Source of the DNA: Pyrinomonadaceae bacterium
GTDB taxonomy: Bacteria; Acidobacteriota; Blastocatellia; Pyrinomonadales; Pyrinomonadaceae
Assembly (NCBI GenBank): GCA_036277115.1
Contig: DASUNM010000011.1
Location: 186,001-250,000, forward strand
Reading direction: 5' to 3'
DNA length: 64,000 nt
The notes under the pieces are model-generated. The model ran no database searches. It was not told the origin of the DNA and was given only the letters and a program-made list of their open reading frames with translations. This document shows, in pieces, positions 35,963 through 44,467 of the stretch. A program made the translations under genes and the position numbers. The stretch's first letter is position 1. Each line of letters opens with the position of its first letter.

Positions 35963-36526
35963 CTAGAGCAGGTTATGACGCGAGATCGCTGTGTGCTTTG
36001 AACCTTGCTTTAGAAGCTCACTCCTGAAGACAACTACCTCTGATACAGAGAAGGCGACCGGTACGAACGCCGAACTCTTGTGAAGATCAGCCAGCTCACG
36101 TGCGCCCTGAGAGTGGCGCAGGCGCGCCACCGTGAGATGCGGATGAAACGGACGCGAATCGCGGGTGAACCCGGCTTGAGCAAGTTCATTTTCGATGGCG
36201 GCGTGCAAGCTCTGCAGGCCGGAGGCTTGCGCACCAATCCAGATAACGCCTGGCCGGCCGTGTGCTGGGAAAGTGCCGCACTCAGAGATTGTTAGTTCAA
36301 AGGATGAAACCGATTTGGTCGCGCGGGCGACCGCGTCAGAGACTCTTGTAATGTCAGTCACCGGAACGTTGCCGAGGAATTTCAGCGTCAGATGCAGGTT
36401 GTCTTCACGGCTCCAACTCGCGCGGACGTCAGGCAGTTCGCGACGAAGGGAAGCGATGTGTTGCGCGACCCGCGCGCGGACGTCGCCGGGGAGTTCAATG
36501 GCGATGAAAGTACGAAAGGAATCCAC
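35963..36526 (-). CDS. thpR: RNA 2',3'-cyclic phosphodiesterase (2H phosphoesterase)
   Basis: A 187-residue 2H-family enzyme with both HxT motifs, HLTLKFLGNVP (about residues 45-55) and HPHLTVARLRH (about 128-138). It opens 2',3'-cyclic phosphates on RNA ends; older names call it 2'-5' RNA ligase. No ATG lies at the N-terminus; GTG 36526 gives (M)DSFRTFIAIELPG, which fits the family. That GTG belongs to the edge of the repeat at 36521-36675, and no ribosome-binding site precedes it. Confidence 0.9.
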   Translation of the reverse strand: MDSFRTFIAIELPGDVRARVAQHIASLRRELPDVRASWSREDNLHLTLKFLGNVPVTDITRVSDAVARATKSVSSFELTISECGTFPAHGRPGVIWIGAQASGLQSLHAAIENELAQAGFTRDSRPFHPHLTVARLRHSQGARELADLHKSSAFVPVAFSVSEVVVFRSELLKQGSKHTAISRHNLL

Positions 36527-36675
36527 AGATTACGCAGATTACGCAGATTACACAGATACGAAAACAACATATGTAGTTTAGAGGCGGGCTACCGCCCGCC
36601 AAAGTAGTTGCAAAGGAAGGCGGGCAGTAGCCCGCCTCTAAACTGATCCGTGTAATCTGCGTAATCCGCGGATAA
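36521..36675. repeat. Nested inverted-repeat element (ACGCAGATT words around a GCGGGCT palindrome)
   Basis: Outer arms: ATCCACAGATTACGCAGATT with two more units (36521-36557) against GTGTAATCTGCGTAATCCGC (36648-36667 and onward). Inner arms: 36575-36600 and 36619-36644, 26 bases each, complementary but for one mismatch (AGTTTAGAGGCGGGCTA core). The whole is a near-palindrome of about 150 bases between thpR and the penicillin acylase gene. The inner part recurs at 23071-23124. Confidence 0.85.
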
Positions 36676-36683
36676 CTCCCGCA

Positions 36684-39095
36684 TTACTTCGGCGTCAACA
36701 CCACGGTGTCTTTGGTTGCCGAAGCGATCGCGGCTTTGCTAAACGGAAACGCACGCGGGGTCACGTTGCGCCAATCGTCCAGCTGATCTTTCCAATGGGG
36801 ACTGTTTGGCCATCCGGACTGTCCGAGAGGAATGCCGTGCTGACTCTTGTCCCAATCAGAAGTGTCGGCAATCAGCCGCATTGAGACCGCGGAGCCCACA
36901 TTGACCGTGCCCCCAGATCCGTTTTGGGGAATCGGCGCAATGGTGAACTGCGCGCCGATCAGCGGAGCGGCCGCCAAAGGATGCGTGAAGCGTGCCTTTG
37001 TCTGCGCTCCCCAACTCCATTTCGATTCGTCAGCGCCAAGACTCTTCGTGAGCGCCTGCCGTGCATCCTCGTACGACGCTTTGAGAAGCTCCGCATAACT
37101 CCCAAATTCTTTCGGCAGCCATTCACGCGGCTGTTCGGTGACTGCGCGATCGGCCAAAAGGTCGGCCTGCGGCCATGCGTACGTGCGGGCAAGGTCCGGA
37201 CCGAGAGCTGCGTTAATGATGCGATCACGAAACGCGCGGCGCATCTGCCAGACGACCAACGCCATGCGCGAATCCGCGGACATGGCGCCGTCCCATGATT
37301 CAAGATCGGCAATGAGTGAAGGAGGCAGGTTACCTGCGCTCGCAGAGCCGCCTGCGCTCCGTAAGATTTTTGCCGCGCCGCGCGCAAACATGACGCCGCC
37401 GATTGAGTGAACATCTCCGAGGACCTTTCGAAAGTCGTCAGTCGTAAGTTTTGGTTTCGCTGAAAGCAAATCAGCGATGCGCCGCGCGCGATAAGGCGTC
37501 GCCCACGCGTGACTGACGAAATATGGATAGCTCGATCCCACGACGCGCTGATTCGCGGTGACGATAATCCCGGAAGGCGGATCATAAAGGTGCGGGAGTT
37601 TTTCGAACGGAATGTAGCCGGTCCATTCGCCTTCGTCCGTCGCGCCGTCGTAAGGCACGCTACCGTCACCGGATTTGCGAATCGGAATCCAACCCGCGCC
37701 GTAATAGCCGATGTGGCCGTCAACATCTGCGTAGACGAAATTCTGCGTCGGACCGCGGTAACGGCTGAGCGCGGCGGTGAATTCTTTCCAGTTCCGCGCG
37801 CCGTTCACTTCAAGAAACCCCACCGTCTGAAGTGTCGAGGGGTCGAGCGAGGTCCAGCGAAGCGCGTAACGCGTGTCGTCCTTCTCTAAAACGATCGGGC
37901 CGTGGCGTGTAACGGTTACTTTGAATGTTTGTGTTTCGGTCTCCGGCGAGCCGAAGCCCTTGCGAACCTTAATTTCTTCCTGGCGCACTTCGGCGTCGCG
38001 CAGACCGGTGGGCGTCTGGTACTTCGTTGGATTCGCCTTATCAAACTTCTCGATGTAAAGGTCCTGCACGTCTGGCCCGAGATTCGTGACGCCCCAGGCG
38101 ATGTGTTCGTTGTGGCCGGCGACAATTCCCGGGGCGCCCGGAAACGTCACGCCGGCCACATGCATTCCCGGCGCACTCAGTTGCGTTTGATACCAAATGC
38201 CTGGTGCTGACGCGGGAATGTGCGGATCGTTCGCCAACATAGGCTTGCCGGTAACGGTGCGCTTCCCGGACACGACCCAATTGTTGCTGGCGTGAATCGT
38301 TTCCACTGCCGGTGGTGTGAGACCGAGCAGCTCGAACGAACGTTGCTGTGCCTCGCAGAGTTTGTGCAGTTCGGCGAGGATCGCTGGCGACACGCCCGCT
38401 CTAACGGCGGGGCTGATAGTTTGCGCTTGACGCCGATCTGAACCTACGACCAAAACATCCAGGGGAGAGGTTTCAGGCAGGAGCGCTTCGCGTTTTTCTT
38501 TTGGAAGAGAGGCCAGCGAGGCGCGCATCAGGTCCAACTGCCACGTGGAAGACAGGTACTCAGCCATCAGCGCGCCGACGGCTAATGAATCCGCGGGCGC
38601 CCAGGGGCGCGGCTTGTACTGTAGGAGGCGGAACTCGGGCGGCATCGTCTGGTCGGTGAGGGAATTGATGTACGCATTGACGCCTTTGGCATAAGCCGTG
38701 ACCGCGACACTGAATTTGGGATTGAGGTTGGCGGCGGCTTGATCGATCATGCGGCCGAAACCGAATGTGCGATGTAGCCTATCCTGCGCGAGCGTGGCTT
38801 GCCCAAAGATTTCAGAAAGCTCACCCCGCGCCGTGCGACGCTGCAAATCCATCTGCCATAAGCGATCGCTTGCCGTGACATAGCCCTGGGCGAAATACAA
38901 GTCTTCGTCGTTTGTGGCTTCGATATACGGAATGCTGCGATCGTCCCGCCGCACGGTGACCGGGGCGCGCAAGCCCGACACTTGCAGCGAGCGAGTTGCC
39001 GCGGCCGAGGACTGTGACGAAACTTTCGCCGCGGGCGTCAAAACACACCACGCCAACGCCGCGGCCGCCAAAGACAGAAGGAATGCTCGTCTCAT
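36684..39095 (-). CDS. Penicillin acylase family protein (Ntn-hydrolase)
   Basis: An 803-residue exported precursor: signal peptide to about residue 25, alpha part to residue 269, then the self-processed beta chain starting at the catalytic serine S270 in HASNNWVVSGKRT. Other family motifs are PMLANDPHIP and GHNEHIAWGVTNLGPDVQDL. The family cleaves amide bonds such as acyl-homoserine lactones or beta-lactam side chains; the substrate here is unknown. Length and processing site are normal. It stands alone on the minus strand. Confidence 0.93.
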   Translation of the reverse strand: MRRAFLLSLAAAALAWCVLTPAAKVSSQSSAAATRSLQVSGLRAPVTVRRDDRSIPYIEATNDEDLYFAQGYVTASDRLWQMDLQRRTARGELSEIFGQATLAQDRLHRTFGFGRMIDQAAANLNPKFSVAVTAYAKGVNAYINSLTDQTMPPEFRLLQYKPRPWAPADSLAVGALMAEYLSSTWQLDLMRASLASLPKEKREALLPETSPLDVLVVGSDRRQAQTISPAVRAGVSPAILAELHKLCEAQQRSFELLGLTPPAVETIHASNNWVVSGKRTVTGKPMLANDPHIPASAPGIWYQTQLSAPGMHVAGVTFPGAPGIVAGHNEHIAWGVTNLGPDVQDLYIEKFDKANPTKYQTPTGLRDAEVRQEEIKVRKGFGSPETETQTFKVTVTRHGPIVLEKDDTRYALRWTSLDPSTLQTVGFLEVNGARNWKEFTAALSRYRGPTQNFVYADVDGHIGYYGAGWIPIRKSGDGSVPYDGATDEGEWTGYIPFEKLPHLYDPPSGIIVTANQRVVGSSYPYFVSHAWATPYRARRIADLLSAKPKLTTDDFRKVLGDVHSIGGVMFARGAAKILRSAGGSASAGNLPPSLIADLESWDGAMSADSRMALVVWQMRRAFRDRIINAALGPDLARTYAWPQADLLADRAVTEQPREWLPKEFGSYAELLKASYEDARQALTKSLGADESKWSWGAQTKARFTHPLAAAPLIGAQFTIAPIPQNGSGGTVNVGSAVSMRLIADTSDWDKSQHGIPLGQSGWPNSPHWKDQLDDWRNVTPRAFPFSKAAIASATKDTVVLTPK

Positions 39096-39223
39096 TTAAT
39101 TGAACCCTCGCCTGAATTTGATGAGCCGGGATACTAACATAGGGTGAACTTGAATTACTCTGTTCGGGACGATGCGGTCTCTGTTATGATTCGCGCGTCA
39201 GACTACAGTTGATCGGATCCGCC

Positions 39224-39823
39224 ATGAGAAAAACGACTATTGCAATCCTTGCTTTACTGATTTCTTCGGCAGCTACATTCGCGCAGGAACACAAAGAGCG
39301 AACTGCGCCACCAGTGCGGCCGCCGCAGACACAAACCCCACCGCAATCCGAGGCGCCATCGTCTTCGTTTAGATACACATCACCTGAGGGGCGCTACACC
39401 GTTTTGCTTCCGGCCCAGCCGAAAATCTCGTCGCAGCAGGTGAATACGCCTGACGGGTTGCCGATGACCCAATACATGGCGACGGCTGCCGGCAGTTCGG
39501 GAATGTTCATGGTTGCGTACTTCGATTATGCGAACGACGTTGTGTTCTCGCTTGATAAGGCGCGGGACGGGATGGTTAACAGCATCAAAGGCACTCTGCT
39601 GGACGAGCACTCGATGAGTTTGGGTGGCGCGCCCGGGCGGCAAATTAAGGTCACTGCGCGGACTGAGCAGGGTTTGGAGTTTATCGATCGAGCGCGCTTC
39701 TATGACGTGAAGCCGCGGGTGTTTGTGCTCCAGTGCATCACTCCAAAGTCCATCGACAGTCCCGCGCTGGCCGAGAAATGCGAACAGTTCTTCGACTCGT
39801 TCAGAGTGCGTTCGACCCCTTAA
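39224..39823 (+). CDS. Secreted protein of unknown function
   Basis: About 199 residues from ATG 39224 (a TTG at 39209 was rejected). Signal peptide (TIAILALLISSAATFAQ), a Pro/Gln/Thr-rich linker to about residue 50, then a compact domain starting FRYTSPEGRYTVLLPAQP and ending CEQFFDSFRV. This layout is common in acidobacteria, where the domain resembles a PsbP-like or DUF fold, but I cannot name it. Followed 12 bases later by the PpiC gene. Confidence 0.72.
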   Translation: MRKTTIAILALLISSAATFAQEHKERTAPPVRPPQTQTPPQSEAPSSSFRYTSPEGRYTVLLPAQPKISSQQVNTPDGLPMTQYMATAAGSSGMFMVAYFDYANDVVFSLDKARDGMVNSIKGTLLDEHSMSLGGAPGRQIKVTARTEQGLEFIDRARFYDVKPRVFVLQCITPKSIDSPALAEKCEQFFDSFRVRSTP

Positions 39824-39835
39824 CACGCCGCGAGA

Positions 39836-40942
39836 ATGCCTGCCCGTAAGCTTCCGATGCGCATTTTCTTTTTGCTGACGCTGTGTCTGCTCTACAGCTC
39901 ATGCGCCAGCAATGACGCACTGCAAACAAAAACAAGCGATGGCTCGCTTCCACCGGTGGTTGCGACCGTGAACGGTCAGGAGATCTCCACCAAGTTCTAC
40001 GAGATGTATCTGAAGAACGGCAAAGAAGCGCTGGCCCTGGATCCAAGTACCGATGAGGGCAGAAAAAAAGTCGAGCAACTACGCGAAGGAATCGTCTCGG
40101 AATTAATCGACCGGGCCCTGATCGCCCAGGAAGCCCAACGCCGCAGCCTGACCATTGCGCCGGATAAATTGGCAACCGCTGAACAGCGTGCGATTCAACA
40201 GTTTGGTGGGGAGCAAAAGTATGACGAATACCTCAATGGGTTTCGGCTGTCACGCACTGAGTACCTCGAGGTCATTAAGTCGGAACTCTATGGCGAATTG
40301 ATGCGCACCGAGTTGAGTAAGGACTTGTCAGTTTCAGAAAAAGAAATAAGTGACTACTACGAAGCGCAGAAGGCTGAGCCAAACTTTCAGCAGCCCGAAC
40401 GCATCACCGCTTCGCACATTTTGATTGCCGCGCGCGCCAATCTCATTGAGCGCCAACTGAGAGAAGAAAAAAACCTGTCCGGCGATTCTTTGGCAACAGC
40501 GGTTCGCGAAGAAATGGCTGCGCGTCGCCGCCGCGCCGAAGATTTACGCCGCAAGGCCGCGAGCGGCACGGATTTCGCGAAGCTGGCCCGAGAGTCGTCC
40601 GACGATCCAGGCACCCGTGAGGCCGGGGGCAGTTTAGGCACCTTCACGCGAGACACACACGCAAAGGCTTTTGATGAAGCGGCCTTTAAGCTTAGAGCTG
40701 GGTCGGTGAGCGACGTGGTTGAAACGGAATATGGCTTTCACATAATTAAGGTCTTCGCGCGTGAGACCGCGCGTGCGCGCACTCTGGCAGAGATGACGCC
40801 GGAGATTCGAGCCCGGCTGCTGGCAAAACGTCAGGCGGAAGAGCTCACCAAGTGGCTAAAAGAGTCGCGGCGCAAGGCGACAGTGCGCGTTAATGAGCCC
40901 TTTCGTTTTGGCGCGCTGAAAACCGAATTCGCGGGGTCTTGA
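39836..40942 (+). CDS. PpiC/SurA-type peptidyl-prolyl isomerase, lipoprotein
   Basis: A 368-residue lipoprotein: lipobox LLYSSC (cysteine near residue 23), a SurA-like helical N-domain (about 40-180), and a parvulin domain (about 195-320) with ITASHILIAA, GGSLGTFTRD and VVETEYGFHIIKV. The parvulin domain has an extra helical insertion of about 45 charged residues after its first strand. It probably helps fold outer-membrane proteins, consistent with the TonB receptor and large secreted proteins nearby. ATG 39857 is an alternative start. Confidence 0.88.
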   Translation: MPARKLPMRIFFLLTLCLLYSSCASNDALQTKTSDGSLPPVVATVNGQEISTKFYEMYLKNGKEALALDPSTDEGRKKVEQLREGIVSELIDRALIAQEAQRRSLTIAPDKLATAEQRAIQQFGGEQKYDEYLNGFRLSRTEYLEVIKSELYGELMRTELSKDLSVSEKEISDYYEAQKAEPNFQQPERITASHILIAARANLIERQLREEKNLSGDSLATAVREEMAARRRRAEDLRRKAASGTDFAKLARESSDDPGTREAGGSLGTFTRDTHAKAFDEAAFKLRAGSVSDVVETEYGFHIIKVFARETARARTLAEMTPEIRARLLAKRQAEELTKWLKESRRKATVRVNEPFRFGALKTEFAGS

Positions 40943-41391
40943 TCGAACCCACCGGCTTTGCCGAAAAAGCCAGTGCCTCGTCGAGCTGCGAAGCGGCGAG
41001 CTTAGCTAAGCCCAAGGCGAGGTTTTGCTAGCCTTGGGGAAACCATGCCGGTTTTGATGAGCGGAGCCCCTAAGCGGGCGACATCTCAGTCTCGAGTTGA
41101 TGGTCTTGGGTCTCCAGTCAAAAAACACGCGCCTGCCCTCGTTAAGTGATTAGTCGCCGCTCCGCGGCTCCCGCAAAATTTGGATACTGGTTACCCAAGG
41201 CTCGCAGAGCCTCGCCTTGGGCTTAACTACAGCCGCTGCTTTGCAGCTTGTTGAATACTGCAAGGCTAGATGTGGCGTGGATGAGCGATCAATAAAAAGC
41301 ATTAGCCCACCGCGGCAGCCGAAGCTCCGGATTGAGGTCTCGCGCGACAGCTATCGCCCGCTTCGCGGGCTCGATCCCATTTTGTTCTTTT

Positions 41392-41417
41392 AAGCCTGGG
41401 GCTGACGCCCCAGGCTT
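41392..41417. repeat. Perfect 11-base hairpin AAGCCTGGGGC
   Basis: AAGCCTGGGGC (41392-41402), loop TGAC, then the exact complement (41407-41417). Preceded by a T-run, followed by TTAT, so it could end transcripts in the plus direction before the subtilase promoter. Confidence 0.65.
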
Positions 41418-41560
41418 TATGCTGACGTCCGCTCCGCGGACTCGCGACTTAGGAATGCGGTTCGAGCAAAGCAGCCGGGGGCGAGCTCTCCACCTTGCGA
41501 ATTGCTTGCGAAAAAATTATATCCGCTCGCCGCACTCCGTATTTGTTTTGATTTTCGAAA

Positions 41561-41614
41561 CCTCAAGTCTGCTCACCTCCAAGAGCCGATAACCCTCAAG
41601 TTTTTCTCAAGTCT
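41561..41614 (+). promoter_or_regulatory. CTCAAG-type compound regulatory element, copy 1
   Basis: CCTCAAGTCTGCTCA (41561-41575) and CCTCAAGTTTTTCTCAAG (41594-41611). Half-sites CTCAAG start 33 and then 11 bases apart, matching helical spacing. The second copy at 49291 has the same words at the same distances. It lies about 95-145 bases before the first subtilase gene. The 11-base direct repeats resemble sites for OmpR/PhoB-type regulators; a weak -10-like CTAAGC follows at about 41621. Confidence 0.6.
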
Positions 41615-41707
41615 CCATCGCTAAGCTGGGCTCACTTCAACGATGAACCAGATGCAGCCAGCTAACCCAGATGAAATCAGCGAGCGGATCTGAAAGGAGA
41701 CTCTGTC

Positions 41708-44320
41708 ATGTTTCGAAAAATCTCTGCCACTCTCGGCGCCTTATTACTCGTTTTGGCGACCAGCGCTTTGGTCTCAGCGGCGACTTTGAGTTCCACATTG
41801 CAATCCCGGCTCGCCGGCACCGCCGACTCGTTGAGTGTCGGCACAGTAATCGTAACTTTCAATACAACAAATGGACTGAACGAATCCCACTTGAGTGTTT
41901 TGCGCCGCTTGGGAATTACTCGCGGGTACAAGCTGCAGCAGTTGGGCATAGTCGCGACGAATGCGACTGCCGGCCAGGTGCGCGCCCTCGCGTCAAACGG
42001 CGCGGTCCGCTCAGTCTGGTCCAATGACCGTCTTTACTATTACATGGCGCAGGCCCGCGTGCTGGCGGGTGTGGATCGCTTGCGCACCGATTCGGCGGTG
42101 ACTTCACGCAATGGTGGTCAGCCCGTTTCCGGCCAGGGCAACTTCGCCGTCGTGATCAATGATTCCGGCATCGATGCCACGCACAACGATCTGAAACTCG
42201 GTCCACACGTCATTCAGAACGTCCAGATACTCACCGACTCAGATACTGAGAATGCCGTCGTCTCATTGCCACTGGATGGATTCTTTAGTCTCCAGGTGGT
42301 CGAGAATGTGCCGAACACCGATACGCACGTTGGTCACGGCACGCACTGCGCAGGCATCGTGGGCGGATCGGGCCAGCAGTCCGGCGGGCTCTATGCCGGT
42401 GTGGCGCCGGGTGCAAAGCTGATTGGCACGGGCTCAGGCGCAGGATTATTTATTTTGAATGCGCTGGGTGGCTATGAATGGTCGCTCGCAAATCAGTTCG
42501 TATACAACATCCGAGTTATCTCGAACTCCTGGGGTGGCTCAGGCGCCTTCAACCCCGACAATCCGATCAACCTCGCGACCAGAGAGGCTCACGGCCGCAA
42601 CATTATCTCGCTTTTCGCTGCGGGTAACGATGGCCCTGGGCCAGACACGCATAACCCGTACGCCAAAGCGCCTTGGGTGATCTCAGTCGGCGCGGGCACG
42701 AAAGAGGGTGGGCTCGCCGGCTTCTCGTCGCGCGGAACTTCTAAAGCAGAACGCCTGGCTGACAGCGATCCGAATAACGACTTCGACGCTCCGACAATCG
42801 TTGCTCCTGGCACGGGCCGTGAGTTTGAGTCCAACGCGGCGAAATTTACGCACGACATGATTTCCACTCGTTCAGCCACCAACGTGGTGGCGAACGGCGG
42901 CGATTACGACCTGGAAATTTCCCCGGCGTATGTTCCGTTCTATACGCAGATCAGTGGGACCTCGATGGCAACGCCATTTGCCGCCGGTACTGTCGCGTTG
43001 ATGCTCGATGCCGATCCCACGCTGAATCCCGACGAGGTGAAACAGATTCTTCAGCAGACGGCTACGCAGATGCCCGGTTACGACGAGTATCAAGTCGGCG
43101 CAGGCTACATAAACTCTTATGCCGCGGTCGATAATGTGTTCAACCGATCGAGGAACTATGGCAGCTACACTGGCGCCACCGATAATCGCTCGTACAACGC
43201 ACAGTACGCCACGACCAAGGAGCCGACCCAGGCGTTTACCATCAACTACACGCCGCAGACCCCCGGGCCTCAGGCTTCGAACACAAACACTTACCGATTT
43301 GAAGTCTCGGAAGGATACGGCGTGCTCGATGTGTCAATCGCATTCGGCTACGCCAACGATAACAATGACAATCCGGCCACGAATGAAGTAGGCAATTCTC
43401 TGGGGCTGGCACTTTATCCGCCAGGATGTGTTCCGGCCGCTTCTGATCCGCAGGGAGTGCCGCCTTGCGCTTACAACAGCGGGTTGACTCTTCCGGTGCT
43501 TGATTCACCACGCCGGCGGATCTTCGTTAAGCACCCCAAAGCCGGCCAGTGGACTGCTGAGATTAGAGGATTGCGTGGACTCGCAGCCGCAGCGGCGGCC
43601 AATTCGCCGGTGGGCATCGGCGCGCCCGAACGCGTTGACGGCACTATCAACCGCAGTATCTTCACGCTTCAGGAAATCGCGGACATCAGCGGGCACGTGG
43701 CTGAAAAGCAGATTCAAGACGTGGTAGTTGATCGGCGGATGGATCTTCTTGCTGATGGTCTATTCCATCCTGATGCAAACGTCACGCGCGAAGACTTTGC
43801 CCGGTTATTAGTTCTCAACACCGGCCTGCGTCAATCGCGCTTCGCGACGCCGAAGTTCGCGGACGTTTCCGGCGACCTGGCGGCGATCGCTGAGGCGGTC
43901 ACCGCTAAAGGTTCAAATTCGCGCGACTGGAACTTCACCCCGAACGGAATGATGAGCGCCAGCGGCTCGAGTTTTAATCCTGCCGGCAATGTCAGTCGGC
44001 TGGACCTGGCCGTAGCTTTGGTGCGCGCCCTCGGTCTGGACAGCGAAGCGAAAGCCCGCACCGGATCAAACGTCACGGTCACGTACGGAAATCAGACCTT
44101 GACGTTGGCTGACAACCTGGAAATTTCCGCCACGATGCGAGGTTACGTGCAGCTCGCTCTCGATCGGGGAATCCTGCAGGCCTACTTCTCGCTTGAGCAA
44201 GGGCCGTTTGATTTGCAGCCCACTTTGAAGGCCCGAGTTAAGGCAAACGATCCGACGACGCGTGCGTGGCTTGCCTACGCGCTTCACAACTACCGCGCGA
44301 GGTTTGAAGCGGGTAGCTAA
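41708..44320 (+). CDS. Secreted S8 subtilase with SLH-like C-terminus
   Basis: An 870-residue exported protease. Signal peptide (about 1-25); inhibitor-like propeptide (about 45-110, LRRLGITRGYKLQQLGIV); S8 domain with D152 (INDSGIDATH), H210 (GHGTHCAG), oxyanion N269 (ISNSWGG) and S415 (SGTSMATPFAAG); a beta domain (about 500-640); and SLH-like repeats from about 650 to the end (LFHPDANVTREDFARLLVLN, SFNPAGNVSRLDLAVALVRA). SLH repeats bind cell-surface polymers, so the enzyme is probably anchored at the surface. ATG follows AAAGGAGA. First of six large secreted proteins in a row. Confidence 0.9.
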   Translation: MFRKISATLGALLLVLATSALVSAATLSSTLQSRLAGTADSLSVGTVIVTFNTTNGLNESHLSVLRRLGITRGYKLQQLGIVATNATAGQVRALASNGAVRSVWSNDRLYYYMAQARVLAGVDRLRTDSAVTSRNGGQPVSGQGNFAVVINDSGIDATHNDLKLGPHVIQNVQILTDSDTENAVVSLPLDGFFSLQVVENVPNTDTHVGHGTHCAGIVGGSGQQSGGLYAGVAPGAKLIGTGSGAGLFILNALGGYEWSLANQFVYNIRVISNSWGGSGAFNPDNPINLATREAHGRNIISLFAAGNDGPGPDTHNPYAKAPWVISVGAGTKEGGLAGFSSRGTSKAERLADSDPNNDFDAPTIVAPGTGREFESNAAKFTHDMISTRSATNVVANGGDYDLEISPAYVPFYTQISGTSMATPFAAGTVALMLDADPTLNPDEVKQILQQTATQMPGYDEYQVGAGYINSYAAVDNVFNRSRNYGSYTGATDNRSYNAQYATTKEPTQAFTINYTPQTPGPQASNTNTYRFEVSEGYGVLDVSIAFGYANDNNDNPATNEVGNSLGLALYPPGCVPAASDPQGVPPCAYNSGLTLPVLDSPRRRIFVKHPKAGQWTAEIRGLRGLAAAAAANSPVGIGAPERVDGTINRSIFTLQEIADISGHVAEKQIQDVVVDRRMDLLADGLFHPDANVTREDFARLLVLNTGLRQSRFATPKFADVSGDLAAIAEAVTAKGSNSRDWNFTPNGMMSASGSSFNPAGNVSRLDLAVALVRALGLDSEAKARTGSNVTVTYGNQTLTLADNLEISATMRGYVQLALDRGILQAYFSLEQGPFDLQPTLKARVKANDPTTRAWLAYALHNYRARFEAGS

Positions 44321-44467
44321 ACGAGCCGGGTCACGGCGCTGTTTTGTCTGGGAAACAGCGTCATGACCTGAATCGGCGCGGGGGCCTCCTGCCGGCAGAG
44401 TCAGGCGGCCCCTAAACCGACAGGTGGAAAGACGACCGCATAGAAGAGGAAGAGAAGGAGACTAGCA

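Larger units (their letters stand above)
40943..41707. other. 765-base repeat-rich gap before the subtilase cluster
   Basis: No gene is supported. Inverted repeats: about 40 bases at 40980-41022 face 41210-41252 (both carry CCTCGCCTTGGGCTTA and CAGCT parts), each also able to fold on itself (CCCAAGGC/GCCTTGGG). A perfect hairpin lies at 41392-41417 (11-base arms, loop TGAC), and a small one near 41356-41370 (GCCCGC/GCGGGC). The last 150 bases carry the regulatory element listed separately. Confidence 0.6.

Noticed and set aside
36521..36675. CRISPR-like repeats (ACGCAGATT units)
   Set aside because: Units are about 9 bases with no spacers, and the whole forms a palindrome; not a CRISPR array.
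41332..41592. 86-codon frame before the subtilase cluster
   Set aside because: It runs through hairpins and the regulatory element and has no recognisable features.
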